A stretch of DNA of 64,000 nucleotides from JAMHWD01 sp035911135 (GTDB lineage: Bacteria; Pseudomonadota; Alphaproteobacteria; Micavibrionales; Micavibrionaceae): assembly GCA_035911135.1 (NCBI GenBank), contig JAMHWD010000044.1:1-64000 (forward strand), given 5' to 3'. Below, piece after piece: positions 41,087-49,481 of this stretch (position 1 is the first letter of the stretch; each line of letters begins with the position of its first letter). The notes under the pieces were generated by a model. It did no database searches. It worked only from the letters and a program-made list of their open reading frames with translations, and was not told the DNA's origin. The position numbers and the translations under genes are program-made.

Positions 41087-43411
41087 TTACCGCGTCACCG
41101 TTTCGGAATTATCTTCATCCTGCGTCTTGTTGGTCAGGCGCGGCAGGTTGTTCTGCTCGAACGAGAAGACCAGTTCAGTGCCGTTATAATCAATCATCGC
41201 AATGCCGCCATTGGACAGCGCGCCAAAGAGGATTTCTTCAGCCAGCGGCTTTTTGATCTTGTCTTGAATAACGCGTGCCAGCGGTCTTGCGCCCATGGCC
41301 GGGTCATATCCTTCGCGGGCCAGATAATGCCGGGCGGCATCGGTCAGGTCGATGGAAACATCCCGGTCGGATAGCTGGGCCTCCAGCTGCATGATGAATT
41401 TATCCACCACACGCTCGACAGTTTCGGGTTTCAAATTCTGGAACGGCACGATGGCATCCAGACGGTTTCTGAATTCCGGCGAGAATGTTTTGGTGATGGC
41501 TTCGTTATCGCCGTGATGCTCGCCGCTGCCGCCTACCACGCGGCCAAAACCGATTGGCGTTTTCGCCAGTTCTGATGCCCCGGCATTGGTGGTCATGATG
41601 ATCATGACGTTGCGGAAATCAACGCTCTTGCCGTTATTATCGGTCAGCTTACCGTAATCCATCACCTGCAACAGGATATTGAACAGATCAGGATGCGCCT
41701 TTTCAATCTCATCCAGCAGCAATACGCAATGCGGGTGCTGGTCGATTTTATCGGTCATCAAACCGCCTTGCTCGAACCCAACGTAACCGGGCGGTGTGCC
41801 GATCAGGCGCGATACGCTATGGCGCTCCATATATTCGGACATGTCAAAGCGCACCAGCTCGATGCCTAATGTCTTGGCCAGCTGTTTGGCCACTTCTGTT
41901 TTACCAACGCCTGTCGGGCCGGAGAATAAATAAGAACCAATCGGTTTTTCCGGATCGCGCAAGCCAGCACGGGCCATCTTGATGGAATCAACCAAGATAT
42001 CAATGGCCGCATCCTGATCATAAACCAGAGTTTTCAGATCATGCTTGAGGCTCTTGAGCGTTTCCTTGTCATCTTGTGAGACGCTCTTGGGCGGGATGCG
42101 GGCGATCATGCTGATCACGCCCTCAATTTCAGGAACATCAATGATTTTCTTGCGGCGTTCGGGGGGCACGATCATCTGCGCTGCGCCAACCTCGTCAATA
42201 ATGTCGATGGCTTTGTCGGGCAGTTTCCGGTCGCCGATATAACGCGCGGATAATTTCACGGCAGCCTCGATTGCCTCATCGGTATAGGTTACCTGATGGT
42301 GTTTCTCGTAATTCTCTTTCAGGCCCTTGAGGATCTTGATCGTGTCATCAATGCTGGGCTCATAGACATCAATCTTCTGGAAGCGCCGCACCAACGCGCG
42401 GTCTTTCTCGAAATAATTGCGGTATTCCTTGTAGGTGGTGGAGCCTATGCAGCGTAAAACCCCGCCCGATAGCGCGGGTTTCAGCAGATTCGAGGCATCC
42501 ATCGCCCCGCCCGATGTTGCGCCCGCGCCAATCACGGTATGGATTTCATCAATGAATAAAATCGCGCCGTGAATTTTTTGTAATTCCGTTACCACGGCCT
42601 TGATGCGTTCCTCGAAATCACCGCGGTAACGCGTGCCGGCCAGCAATGTTCCCATATCAAGGGAATAGATCACGGAACCTGTAAGCACATTGGGCACATC
42701 GCCTTCGACGATGCGCTTGGCAAGCCCTTCGGCAATGGCGGTTTTACCAACGCCCGGATCACCGACATAAAGCGGATTATTTTTCGAGCGGCGGCACAGA
42801 ATCTGGATCGTGCGCTCAACTTCTTTTTCGCGGCCGATCAACGGGTCGATTTTGCCCTTCTTGGCCTTTTCATTGAGGTTAATGCAATAGGTATCCAAAG
42901 CCTCGGCCCCGGTCTTGGCGGTTTTTTCCTCAGCCTGCTCCGCGCCGCGCGGGGTTTTGCTGTGATCGGCCTGGCTGGGGACTTTGGCGATGCCGTGGCT
43001 GATATAATTCACCGCGTCAAAACGCGTCATATCCTGCTCCTGCAGGAAATATACGGCATGGGATTCGCGCTCGGAAAACAGGGCCACCAGAACATTCGCG
43101 CCCGTGACCTCTTCGCGTCCCGATGATTGCACATGGATGGCGGCGCGTTGCAATACGCGCTGAAAGGCTGTTGTTGGCTTCGCCTCTTCGGCCTCAAAAT
43201 TGATCAGATAGCTCAACTCATTTTCGATATATTGCGCCAGTTGCTCGCGCAGATCCGCCAGCACAATCCCGCAGGAGCGCAGCACCGCCATCGCATCCTG
43301 ATCTTCGGTCAGGGCGTAAAGCAGGTGCTCCAGCGTCGCGAACTCATGATTCTTCTGGTTGGCGACGGCAAGGGCTTTGTGGAGTGTCTGTTCAAGATTA
43401 CGTGAGAGCAT
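41087..43411 (-). CDS. clpA: ATP-dependent Clp protease ATP-binding subunit ClpA
   Basis: A 774-residue Hsp100 unfoldase that works with ClpP and the ClpS adaptor. It has two Clp_N repeats (residues about 1-145), AAA module 1 with G-D-P-G-V-G-K-T-A-I-A-E and L-F-I-D-E-I-H-T-V-I-G-A-G, and AAA module 2 with G-P-T-G-V-G-K-T-E-V-A-K and L-L-L-D-E-I-E-K-A-H-P. The I-G-F-type ClpP-binding loop is seen near residue 620 as P-I-G-F-G. The last residues are charged. clpS is 2.3 kb upstream on the same strand rather than adjacent. Confidence 0.97.
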   Translation of the reverse strand: MLSRNLEQTLHKALAVANQKNHEFATLEHLLYALTEDQDAMAVLRSCGIVLADLREQLAQYIENELSYLINFEAEEAKPTTAFQRVLQRAAIHVQSSGREEVTGANVLVALFSERESHAVYFLQEQDMTRFDAVNYISHGIAKVPSQADHSKTPRGAEQAEEKTAKTGAEALDTYCINLNEKAKKGKIDPLIGREKEVERTIQILCRRSKNNPLYVGDPGVGKTAIAEGLAKRIVEGDVPNVLTGSVIYSLDMGTLLAGTRYRGDFEERIKAVVTELQKIHGAILFIDEIHTVIGAGATSGGAMDASNLLKPALSGGVLRCIGSTTYKEYRNYFEKDRALVRRFQKIDVYEPSIDDTIKILKGLKENYEKHHQVTYTDEAIEAAVKLSARYIGDRKLPDKAIDIIDEVGAAQMIVPPERRKKIIDVPEIEGVISMIARIPPKSVSQDDKETLKSLKHDLKTLVYDQDAAIDILVDSIKMARAGLRDPEKPIGSYLFSGPTGVGKTEVAKQLAKTLGIELVRFDMSEYMERHSVSRLIGTPPGYVGFEQGGLMTDKIDQHPHCVLLLDEIEKAHPDLFNILLQVMDYGKLTDNNGKSVDFRNVMIIMTTNAGASELAKTPIGFGRVVGGSGEHHGDNEAITKTFSPEFRNRLDAIVPFQNLKPETVERVVDKFIMQLEAQLSDRDVSIDLTDAARHYLAREGYDPAMGARPLARVIQDKIKKPLAEEILFGALSNGGIAMIDYNGTELVFSFEQNNLPRLTNKTQDEDNSETVTR

Positions 43412-43554
43412 ATTCGGCCTTGGCTATATGTTATTAGATACAGATAGATGGCTTGGGTCTGAGTGCAAGCCCTTAAAGAACCTAATAATTATAACAAAAA
43501 ACTTAGTAATTTATAAAATTTAAAGCACGGGGGCGGCTAAAATCACCTTAATAT

Positions 43555-43583
43555 TTGACATATTATTATAAAGTGACTAAGAT
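43555..43583 (+). promoter_or_regulatory. Candidate sigma-70 promoter of the nucleoside hydrolase gene
   Basis: TTGACA (43555-43560) is followed after 17 bases by TAAGAT (43578-43583), a weak -10, placing transcription start near 43590 and a leader of about 32 bases. It lies in a 210-base gap between divergent clpA and this gene. Confidence 0.5.
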
Positions 43584-43621
43584 CCCCGGCATTCATAATA
43601 ACAAGATATTCAAGGGCGAGT

Positions 43622-44557
43622 ATGACCACGAAAATCATTATCGATTGCGATCCGGGTTGCGATGATACGATCGCGCTGATTGCGGCGCTCACTTCCGATA
43701 AATTTGATGTACTGGGCATTACCAGCATTGGCGGGAATGTCGATCCGGTTATAACGCAGAAAAATGTGCTGGGCATCTGCGCCCTGCTGGACCGTACGGA
43801 TATTCCTACCTATGCCGGATGCGACAAACCATTGGTCAAACAAATCCTGGCCAAGGCCGATGATGTGCACGGCAAGACCGGCGTTAAGGGCTTGAAATTG
43901 CCTTTTGAGCGCGCGGGCAAAGCCAGAACGGATATGGATGCGGCGGATTTTATTTTGAAAACCGCGCTTGAGAATAAAGCCGATCCCGTGACGCTGGTTG
44001 TGATCGGCCCTATGACCAATATTGCGCTGGCTTATCAAAGAAACCCTGAAATCACGAAACATGTGAAGGAAATCGTGACCATGGGCGGAGCGTTCGGCCA
44101 GCCCGGCGGCAATATCACGCCATATGCTGAGTTTAATATTTTCTGCGATCCCCATGCCGCCAAGATTGTCTATGATAATTTCACCAATATCAGAACCTTG
44201 CCACTGGATGTCACGCATCAGACATTACAGGATCCTGCCTTCCGCGACTGGGTCTCGCAGCAAGGCACGCAAGGGGAGAATGTAGCCAATATGCTAAAAG
44301 GCTATGCCGAGACATATCCCGGCATGGATAAGCCCGGCGTATCGCCGTTGCATGATTTTCACACGATCGCCGCCCTTTGCGATGAGAGCCTTTATGCGTG
44401 GAAGCGCGGCAAAGTTGCGGTGGAGGTTGATGGCGAGCGTGAAGGCCAGACAATCCTGCTTGAAGATCCGCGCGGATCAACCCAAATCACAACCGGAATC
44501 GACAAAGACCGTTTTTTTGATCTCTTGAAAGAGACGCTTGTTGTTGGGCTAAGTTAA
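43622..44557 (+). CDS. Nucleoside hydrolase (IunH family)
   Basis: A 311-residue inosine/uridine-preferring nucleoside hydrolase. The N-terminal calcium-binding cluster reads IIIDCDPGCDD (D8, D10, D14, D15), with Cys13 where Ile is common. Also seen are VVIGPMTNIALAYQRNPEI and T-M-G-G-A-F-G-Q-P-G-G-N-I-T with the E-F-N-I-F-C-D-P-H-A-A-K block, and P-L-H-D-F-H-T-I-A-A near residue 245. It splits ribosides into base and ribose in salvage. Specificity is not predictable. Its end overlaps the next convergent gene by 4 bases. Confidence 0.93.
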   Translation: MTTKIIIDCDPGCDDTIALIAALTSDKFDVLGITSIGGNVDPVITQKNVLGICALLDRTDIPTYAGCDKPLVKQILAKADDVHGKTGVKGLKLPFERAGKARTDMDAADFILKTALENKADPVTLVVIGPMTNIALAYQRNPEITKHVKEIVTMGGAFGQPGGNITPYAEFNIFCDPHAAKIVYDNFTNIRTLPLDVTHQTLQDPAFRDWVSQQGTQGENVANMLKGYAETYPGMDKPGVSPLHDFHTIAALCDESLYAWKRGKVAVEVDGEREGQTILLEDPRGSTQITTGIDKDRFFDLLKETLVVGLS

Positions 44558-44942
44558 TTAGCCTTAGGTTTTCTGTATTCCTGCTTTTGCTCAAAAAGCC
44601 ATATTAAAGTCTGTTCCAAGCCAACACCAAGCGGCTGGTCAGGAATATTCTGGCAGGTTGCAATTACAACATATACAAAAGGATTCATGTCATCTGAAGA
44701 TCCCGCGTGGGGGCTATGGCTGATGACAGTATTTCTGTATTTCTCAATGTCATATTGAGGGTAGCGCGGTTCTATTTTTTGTAGGAAGGAATTTGCAAAC
44801 TCTCTAGTGTCAGAAGGCTCTAATTCCTTTATATCCTCACATCTGCCTTGCAGAATAGTTTCAAAATCCGGCTTGTGGCATGCACCTGTTGCGGTAGAAA
44901 AATAAGCAAAGCTGTCAGGCAAAGCAGTTTCTTAATGGCCAT
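44554..44942 (-). pseudogene. Small secreted protein gene with a 1-base frameshift
   Basis: A signal peptide, MAIKKLLCLTALLIFLPQQV followed by H-A, is encoded from ATG 44942 but runs into a stop after 37 codons. The body, C-H-K-P-D-F-E-T-I-L-Q-G-R-C-E-D and on to 44554, is in another frame. Adding one T to the T5 run (44898-44902 on the plus strand as A5) joins them as L-L-I-F-S-T-A-T-G-A-C-H-K-P-D-F, a well-formed signal peptide and mature start. The restored protein would have about 129 residues with three cysteines. It overlaps the end of the DUF305 gene. A sequencing error or phase variation could explain it; the family is not recognised. Confidence 0.6.
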
Positions 44943-45717
44943 GATGCGCGTCATGACCGCCTGAATCGTGGCCTGATTTGCCATGTCCTGCATGACCGCC
45001 CGCATTGCCGTGGCTCATGCCTTCCATGCCATGCACCATGGACGGATCGAATGTCACATCATCGGCATTGCCGGGGTAATCGCCAATAATCAGGTTCATC
45101 AGGGCAATTTCCTGTTTCTGGTCGCGCAGGATATCAAGGCACATCAGCTCCAGATATCCGTTTGCTGAATCCGGGTTGGCGAGATAATCATTGCACATCA
45201 CCAGCGCGCCTTCATGGTGCACGATCATCGCCTTGGCAAAACGCACATCACTTTCTGAAACCTGATCGCGCTGCCCAAAGCTTTGCAGGGAGGGAATGGC
45301 GGCGCGGATGAATTTTTCCTTTTGCGCCAGTCCTGATGCCGCAACCTGCGTGCGCTGTCTTTGACCTTCGGGCAGATTGGCTTTTTGCAGGAGCCCTTCT
45401 ACCGTATCCAGCATCAAAATCTCGAAGGTCTGGTTGTGCATGATTCCCTTGGCAAGGCGCTGCAGGCGCGCGCTGGACCTGCCCTGATTTTCAAGATAAT
45501 CCTGCGACATGCTTAAGGCCCCAGCGTGATGCGGACGCATGCCGGTAATGAAATGCCGGTCAGCCTTGATGTTTTCGGCGCCGATTGTCTCAAACCAGGG
45601 TGTTGTCGTGCGCGGCTTGCCGGGATCGTAATCGCGCTCGACCAGGGCTGCCTGCGCCGTATAAATGCCGCCAAGAATAAAGGCGGCGCTCATCAGGGTT
45701 GTTAAAAATCTGTTCAT
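44932..45717 (-). CDS. Exported protein with two DUF305 units and His-rich tail
   Basis: A 261-residue protein with a signal peptide (about 22 residues, ending Y-T-A-Q-A). Two DUF305-type helical units follow, each with H-H-x-G-A-L and a downstream acidic/aliphatic helix: FITGMRPHHAGALSMSQDYL near residue 45 and M-I-V-H-H-E-G-A-L-V-M-C near residue 145. The last 35 residues are a Gly/His/Ser-rich run (M-E-G-M-S-H-G ... H-D-A-H-H-G-H) that probably binds metal. DUF305 proteins are linked to copper and other metals, but the role is unproven. The start at 45717 has GAGAGAA upstream and sits 3 bases after clpS. Confidence 0.86.
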   Translation of the reverse strand: MNRFLTTLMSAAFILGGIYTAQAALVERDYDPGKPRTTTPWFETIGAENIKADRHFITGMRPHHAGALSMSQDYLENQGRSSARLQRLAKGIMHNQTFEILMLDTVEGLLQKANLPEGQRQRTQVAASGLAQKEKFIRAAIPSLQSFGQRDQVSESDVRFAKAMIVHHEGALVMCNDYLANPDSANGYLELMCLDILRDQKQEIALMNLIIGDYPGNADDVTFDPSMVHGMEGMSHGNAGGHAGHGKSGHDSGGHDAHHGH

Positions 45718-45719
45718 GA

Positions 45720-46130
45720 TCATTCTCTCTCCATCGTGCATTGCAAAGGTTGCTCGCTCTGCCTTGCGTAATCCATTACCTTGGCCACTTTGGTTTCGGC
45801 GACTTCATAGGTAAAAATGCCGCATACGCCAACGCCGCGGCGGTGGACATGCAGCATGATATCGGTGGCTTCTTGCTTGTTCTTGTTGAAGAATTTTTCG
45901 AGGATATGCACGACAAATTCCATCGGCGTGTAATCGTCATTGAGTAGCAGCACTTTATACATGGCAGGCTTTTTCGTCTTGGGCCGGGTTTTCAGCAAGA
46001 TGCCGGTTTGTTCATCCGGGCGTTCTGCGCCGGTTCCATCATCATGCGGATCGCCCATGCCATCGTCATCGCCGGCGCGGATAATGCCATTATAAAAACT
46101 ATCGTGGTTGCTTTGAATGCTCATAGCCAT
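45720..46130 (-). CDS. clpS: ATP-dependent Clp protease adaptor ClpS
   Basis: A 136-residue ClpS. The core contains K-V-L-L-L-N-D-D-Y-T-P-M-E-F-V-V, the N-end-rule binding face, and HVHRRGVGVCGIFTYEVAET. It presents N-degron substrates to ClpAP. The start at 46130 is chosen because a TATAAT box (46137-46142) lies six bases upstream, predicting a leaderless mRNA. It is followed by a DUF305 protein, and clpA is 2.3 kb further on. Confidence 0.95.
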   Translation of the reverse strand: MAMSIQSNHDSFYNGIIRAGDDDGMGDPHDDGTGAERPDEQTGILLKTRPKTKKPAMYKVLLLNDDYTPMEFVVHILEKFFNKNKQEATDIMLHVHRRGVGVCGIFTYEVAETKVAKVMDYARQSEQPLQCTMERE

Positions 46131-46136
46131 CAATCT

Positions 46137-46142
46137 ATTATA
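46137..46142 (-). promoter_or_regulatory. -10 element directly before clpS
   Basis: TATAAT on the minus strand, six bases before ATG 46130. As at aat, this places transcription start at the start codon. Confidence 0.5.
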
Positions 46143-46209
46143 CATCACAGAAAAAACCAGAGTGAAGGGCAAATCTGAATTAAATCAGCCTTGAGCAGGG
46201 ATGAGATTG

Positions 46210-46923
46210 CTAAATTTGCGGCTCGTTCAAGGGGCTGATATCCCGGACACTGGCCTTCATCCATTCCACCGCGCTAAAAGGGCGCATCATGGTCAGATCG
46301 CTCATGCTTTTGGGGTTTTTTGTCCATTTCTCGCGGATATCACGCATGATATCGCCAATTTCGCCTTTGCTCATGCCGAATTCTCGGGCGGTGATGCGGA
46401 CAATCTGCGGGACGATGCCCCGCTTGAAAACATGAAATACGTCCCGGGCCGTCATGAGATTGGACAGGTCATGCGGGTCATTTTCGGAAATAATATCATT
46501 TAAATCATCTTCCCCATGCTGGGCGTAATTCAGCATCAGGCGCATATTACGAACGCTGTTATCAATGCTCGCCAGCAGATGGATGGCTCCCAGTTTCCGG
46601 TAGGCAAGGCGCTGGTCAGGCGGGCAGGCATCGTTATTCAGGATCAAGGCCGCTGATTTGACAATTGGGTCCCAGAAAGCCTCAACCATTTCTTCGGCAA
46701 TATCGGTGCTGGGAAATGCAGATGGAATAACGCTGCTGAATTTCTTCTTGAGGTCGGGGCTGGATTTTTGGGAAATGATTTCCATCTGGCCGCGCTTGAA
46801 ATCAAATTCTTCGGCGGCATCTTCGATGGCGGGGCGGAAAATATCATTATCCGGGTGGGCCATGGACAAAACATAGCGCGCGCAATCATCCAGATAATAA
46901 AAGGAAGGAAGTTTTTCCGGCAT
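46210..46923 (-). CDS. Hypothetical helical protein, 237 aa
   Basis: No family is recognised. The protein is soluble and alpha-helical, with no signal peptide or membrane segment. Its middle (residues about 105-150) has a regular heptad-like stretch (A-I-H-L-L-A-S-I-D-N-S-V-R-N-M-R), and its last third contains F-G-M-S-K-G-E-I-G-D-I-M-R-D-I-R-E-K-W, which could be a helix-turn-helix-like pair. It is the only gene between clpS and the phasin terminator. Confidence 0.62.
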   Translation of the reverse strand: MPEKLPSFYYLDDCARYVLSMAHPDNDIFRPAIEDAAEEFDFKRGQMEIISQKSSPDLKKKFSSVIPSAFPSTDIAEEMVEAFWDPIVKSAALILNNDACPPDQRLAYRKLGAIHLLASIDNSVRNMRLMLNYAQHGEDDLNDIISENDPHDLSNLMTARDVFHVFKRGIVPQIVRITAREFGMSKGEIGDIMRDIREKWTKNPKSMSDLTMMRPFSAVEWMKASVRDISPLNEPQI

Positions 46924-46991
46924 GGCCCTGATCGTGAAACATTATTTTTCTATTTTAATGGTTCTAGCAAAACTATTCCCCGTTATGCAAA

Positions 46992-47033
46992 CAAAAAACG
47001 CCCGCCGCTTCGTTAATCAGGAAGGGCGGGCGT
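46992..47033 (-). terminator. Rho-independent terminator of the phasin gene
   Basis: A 9-bp GC-rich stem (ACGCCCGCC with GGCGGGCGT) ends, on the minus strand, in a run of six Ts (46992-46997). It is 37 bases beyond the phasin stop codon. Confidence 0.88.
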
Positions 47034-47069
47034 CCGAAAAGGGAGCAACCTTTATCGTGTTTTCGCGAA

Positions 47070-47663
47070 TTAAGCGGCGAGATCCGTGGCTTTTTTCAGG
47101 CCTTTGGACATCTGGTTGTTCACTTTTGTCATCTGGTTGTTGAGAGGCTCTGTTACCTCGCTCATGACCTTGACGCTCATTTCTGTGATTTTTGTCGTAC
47201 CGGACATGAAATCATCGAAATTGGACTGGGCGATCTTGTTTGAGATCTCCGTCCACTCGTTCAGGGTTTTCGCGCCCAGAGCTTCCTTGACGTATTTGGA
47301 TTGCTTTTCAACGCTGTTCTGCGCCAGCGACATCATCGTACGCAGGATGTTTTCATATCCCTTGGCCAGTGTCGTGCCGGATTTCATCAGCGCATCCATG
47401 CCTTCGCGGCCCATGACGGCTGCGTCCTGTGTCATTTTATCCATGTTGGTCTTGCCTTGTGCCATAATGCTCTCCATTGCTTGGTTGGGTTTGGATCCCG
47501 TCAGCAATTCAGCAAACGCTGTAGGGCGCATGCCGGTTCCAATGCTGTTGCTGGCCATTCTGAGTGTCGCGGCGGCCTTGGCAGGGGATTTTACGGCCTT
47601 TTTCACCGTTGTCTTTTTTGCGGCGGACGTCTTTTTCGCCGACTTGGAAGCTGTCTTCTTCAT
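47070..47663 (-). CDS. Phasin with Lys/Ala-rich N-terminus
   Basis: A 197-residue phasin-family protein. The N-terminal 35 residues are basic and repetitive (S-A-K-K-T-S-A-A-K-K-T-T-V-K-K-A-V-K), recalling the histone-like tails of PhaF proteins but at the other end. The rest is an amphipathic helical phasin domain: D-A-L-M-K-S-G-T-T-L-A-K-G-Y-E-N-I-L, then S-V-E-K-Q-S-K-Y-V-K-E-A-L-G-A-K-T-L-N-E-W. Phasins coat polyhydroxyalkanoate granules, and the tail may link them to DNA. The start at 47663 has AAGGA upstream; the frame extends to 47819 without support. No PHA synthase is in the window. Confidence 0.84.
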   Translation of the reverse strand: MKKTASKSAKKTSAAKKTTVKKAVKSPAKAAATLRMASNSIGTGMRPTAFAELLTGSKPNQAMESIMAQGKTNMDKMTQDAAVMGREGMDALMKSGTTLAKGYENILRTMMSLAQNSVEKQSKYVKEALGAKTLNEWTEISNKIAQSNFDDFMSGTTKITEMSVKVMSEVTEPLNNQMTKVNNQMSKGLKKATDLAA

Positions 47664-47969
47664 GATCTTCATCCTTTTCAAAAATGCATTAAACTGTAAC
47701 GCAGTTAAAATATCCGGGCGATTCGGCGGGCTCTTAGGCCTTTTATACTGCCGTTTTCGCGCTATTCTGCCTCTATAAGCTAGACGATTCCTCGAAAAAG
47801 TCAATATATTGCAATGCACAAAATTGCCGAATTTTATCGAAACCCTTAAATTTTTAAGGGATAATAGAAGAATATTGCTTTGATACGCCTCGATCCTATT
47901 TTTATAATAGGGTCTGATCGTATGAAAATTACAGGCTCTCTCACATAAAAAGGCCAGAAGTTCTTATTG
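47664..47969. other. Divergent promoter region between phasin and dacA
   Basis: About 300 bases without a gene. It holds the dacA promoter at 47880-47908, the palindrome CCCTTAAATTTTTAAGGG (47843-47860), and a second inverted repeat CCTATT...AATAGG (47895-47911) overlapping the promoter -10. These could be operators, but no regulator is identified. Confidence 0.55.
47880..47908 (+). promoter_or_regulatory. Sigma-70 promoter of dacA
   Basis: TTGATA (47880-47885) and TATAAT (47903-47908) with an ideal 17-base spacer. Transcription start would be near 47915, with a 55-base leader to ATG 47970. The -10 lies within the inverted repeat CCTATT...AATAGG, so access could be regulated. Confidence 0.75.
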
Positions 47970-49478
47970 ATGACCCTAATCGGCGCAAATCTTGTTTCCT
48001 TTCAGTCGCGGCTCTTTCGGGCGGGCATACGGCTGTGTGTCGGCCTGTTGATGGGGGCGTTTCTGACGGCGATCTTGCTGCCCGGTGCCGCGCTGGCTGC
48101 CAAAAAAGGGGGTAATCCCAAATACGCCTCTATCGTCATGGATGCCGATACCGGCATGATTTTATCCGAAAGCAACCCGGATAAACGCCTGCACCCCGCT
48201 TCGCTGACCAAGATCATGACGCTTTTGATGGTATTTGACGGGCTGAACCGGGGCACATTGAATTTGAATGACCGGGTGCGTATTTCCCGTCATGCCGCCT
48301 CGATGGACCCCAGCAAGCTGAACTTGCCGGTGGGCTCAACCATCAAGCTTAAAGACGCGATTCTGGCGCTGGTGACCAAATCCGCCAATGACATATCGGC
48401 GGCAGTGGCTGAACATATCGGCGGCACCGAAAGCCAGTTCGCCAAGATGATGACCGCCCGCGCCCGCGAGATCGGTATGAAGAACTCGACCTTTCGCAAT
48501 GCCCACGGCCTGCACCATCCTGAACAGATTTCAACGGCGCGCGATATGGCGATACTGGGGCGTTATATTATTACCCATTACCCCGATCAGTATAAATATT
48601 TCTCGACCCGCAATTTCGTCTATCAGGGCAAGGCCTACCACAATCACAATCGCCTGATGGAAAAATACAAGGGCATGGACGGGATCAAGACCGGCTTTAT
48701 CAATCCCTCAGGCTTTAATCTGGTGGCCTCGGCGGTGCAGGATAACCGCCGTGTGATCGGCGTGGTTTTTGGCGGCCGCACCACAGCTTCCCGTAACGCG
48801 CATATGGCGGAATTGCTGGATGCTGGCTTTGCCAAGCTCAAATCGCGCCCCAAAACACCCGGCAGTCTCCTGATCGCCGAAGCGCCGCAGCCAGTGCCTG
48901 CGCCCTCATATACCGCGCCGCAGCCTCTTATTCCCGCGGCGCCGGCTTTAACATCTTCTGTTGATTACGAAACTGCGCCCGTCCAGCGTTACAAGGCGCC
49001 GCTGCCGGATCGCAAGCCTTCGCAACTTCTGGCATCGGCCAATTTGAATGCGCTTTCGCCGACCTCCGGCGGGAATAATCCTATTGATGATGTGATTGCC
49101 AAAACGGCCATGCCCAAACTCAAACCCGTGGCACCGGCGCAAGCCGGCACACGCCAGCCTGTGCGCCTGAAAATGCCTGCGCCGGCAGCCGTTCAGAAAG
49201 CGCCGGCGGCGGATGCGTCTTATGCGCTTGCCTCGAATGATCCCAACTGGGCGGTTCAGGTCGGGGCCTTTGCCAGCCGCGTGCAGACAGACCGCGCCAT
49301 CGGATCGGCGATTATCAACCTGCCGGAATCGCTGCGCCATGCCAATCCGATTATCATCCCGTTAAAGCAAGGCCAGAGCTGGCTGTTCCGCGGGCGCTTA
49401 AGCGGCTTCACCCGCGAGGAAGCCATGGCCGCTTGCCGGTATATTCAGGAATGCATCCCCGTAGGGCCGCGCTCATAA
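47970..49478 (+). CDS. dacA: D-alanyl-D-alanine carboxypeptidase with SPOR domain
   Basis: A 502-residue penicillin-binding protein that trims the terminal D-Ala of peptidoglycan stem peptides. Signal peptide or anchor to about residue 44; catalytic serine S78 and K81 in ASLTKIM; S138-A-N; K240-T-G. After about residue 295 there is a Pro/Ala-rich linker, and the last 80 residues form a SPOR domain (NWAVQVGAFASRVQTDRAIG) that binds denuded septal glycan. The SPOR fusion targets it to the division site and is common in this class. Pilin paralogue 3 begins 3 bases downstream. Confidence 0.94.
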   Translation: MTLIGANLVSFQSRLFRAGIRLCVGLLMGAFLTAILLPGAALAAKKGGNPKYASIVMDADTGMILSESNPDKRLHPASLTKIMTLLMVFDGLNRGTLNLNDRVRISRHAASMDPSKLNLPVGSTIKLKDAILALVTKSANDISAAVAEHIGGTESQFAKMMTARAREIGMKNSTFRNAHGLHHPEQISTARDMAILGRYIITHYPDQYKYFSTRNFVYQGKAYHNHNRLMEKYKGMDGIKTGFINPSGFNLVASAVQDNRRVIGVVFGGRTTASRNAHMAELLDAGFAKLKSRPKTPGSLLIAEAPQPVPAPSYTAPQPLIPAAPALTSSVDYETAPVQRYKAPLPDRKPSQLLASANLNALSPTSGGNNPIDDVIAKTAMPKLKPVAPAQAGTRQPVRLKMPAPAAVQKAPAADASYALASNDPNWAVQVGAFASRVQTDRAIGSAIINLPESLRHANPIIIPLKQGQSWLFRGRLSGFTREEAMAACRYIQECIPVGPRS

Positions 49479-49481
49479 GTC

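Noticed and set aside
47664..47819. N-terminal extension of the phasin gene by 52 codons
   Set aside because: Arg-rich with no phasin similarity; ATG 47663 has a good ribosome-binding site.
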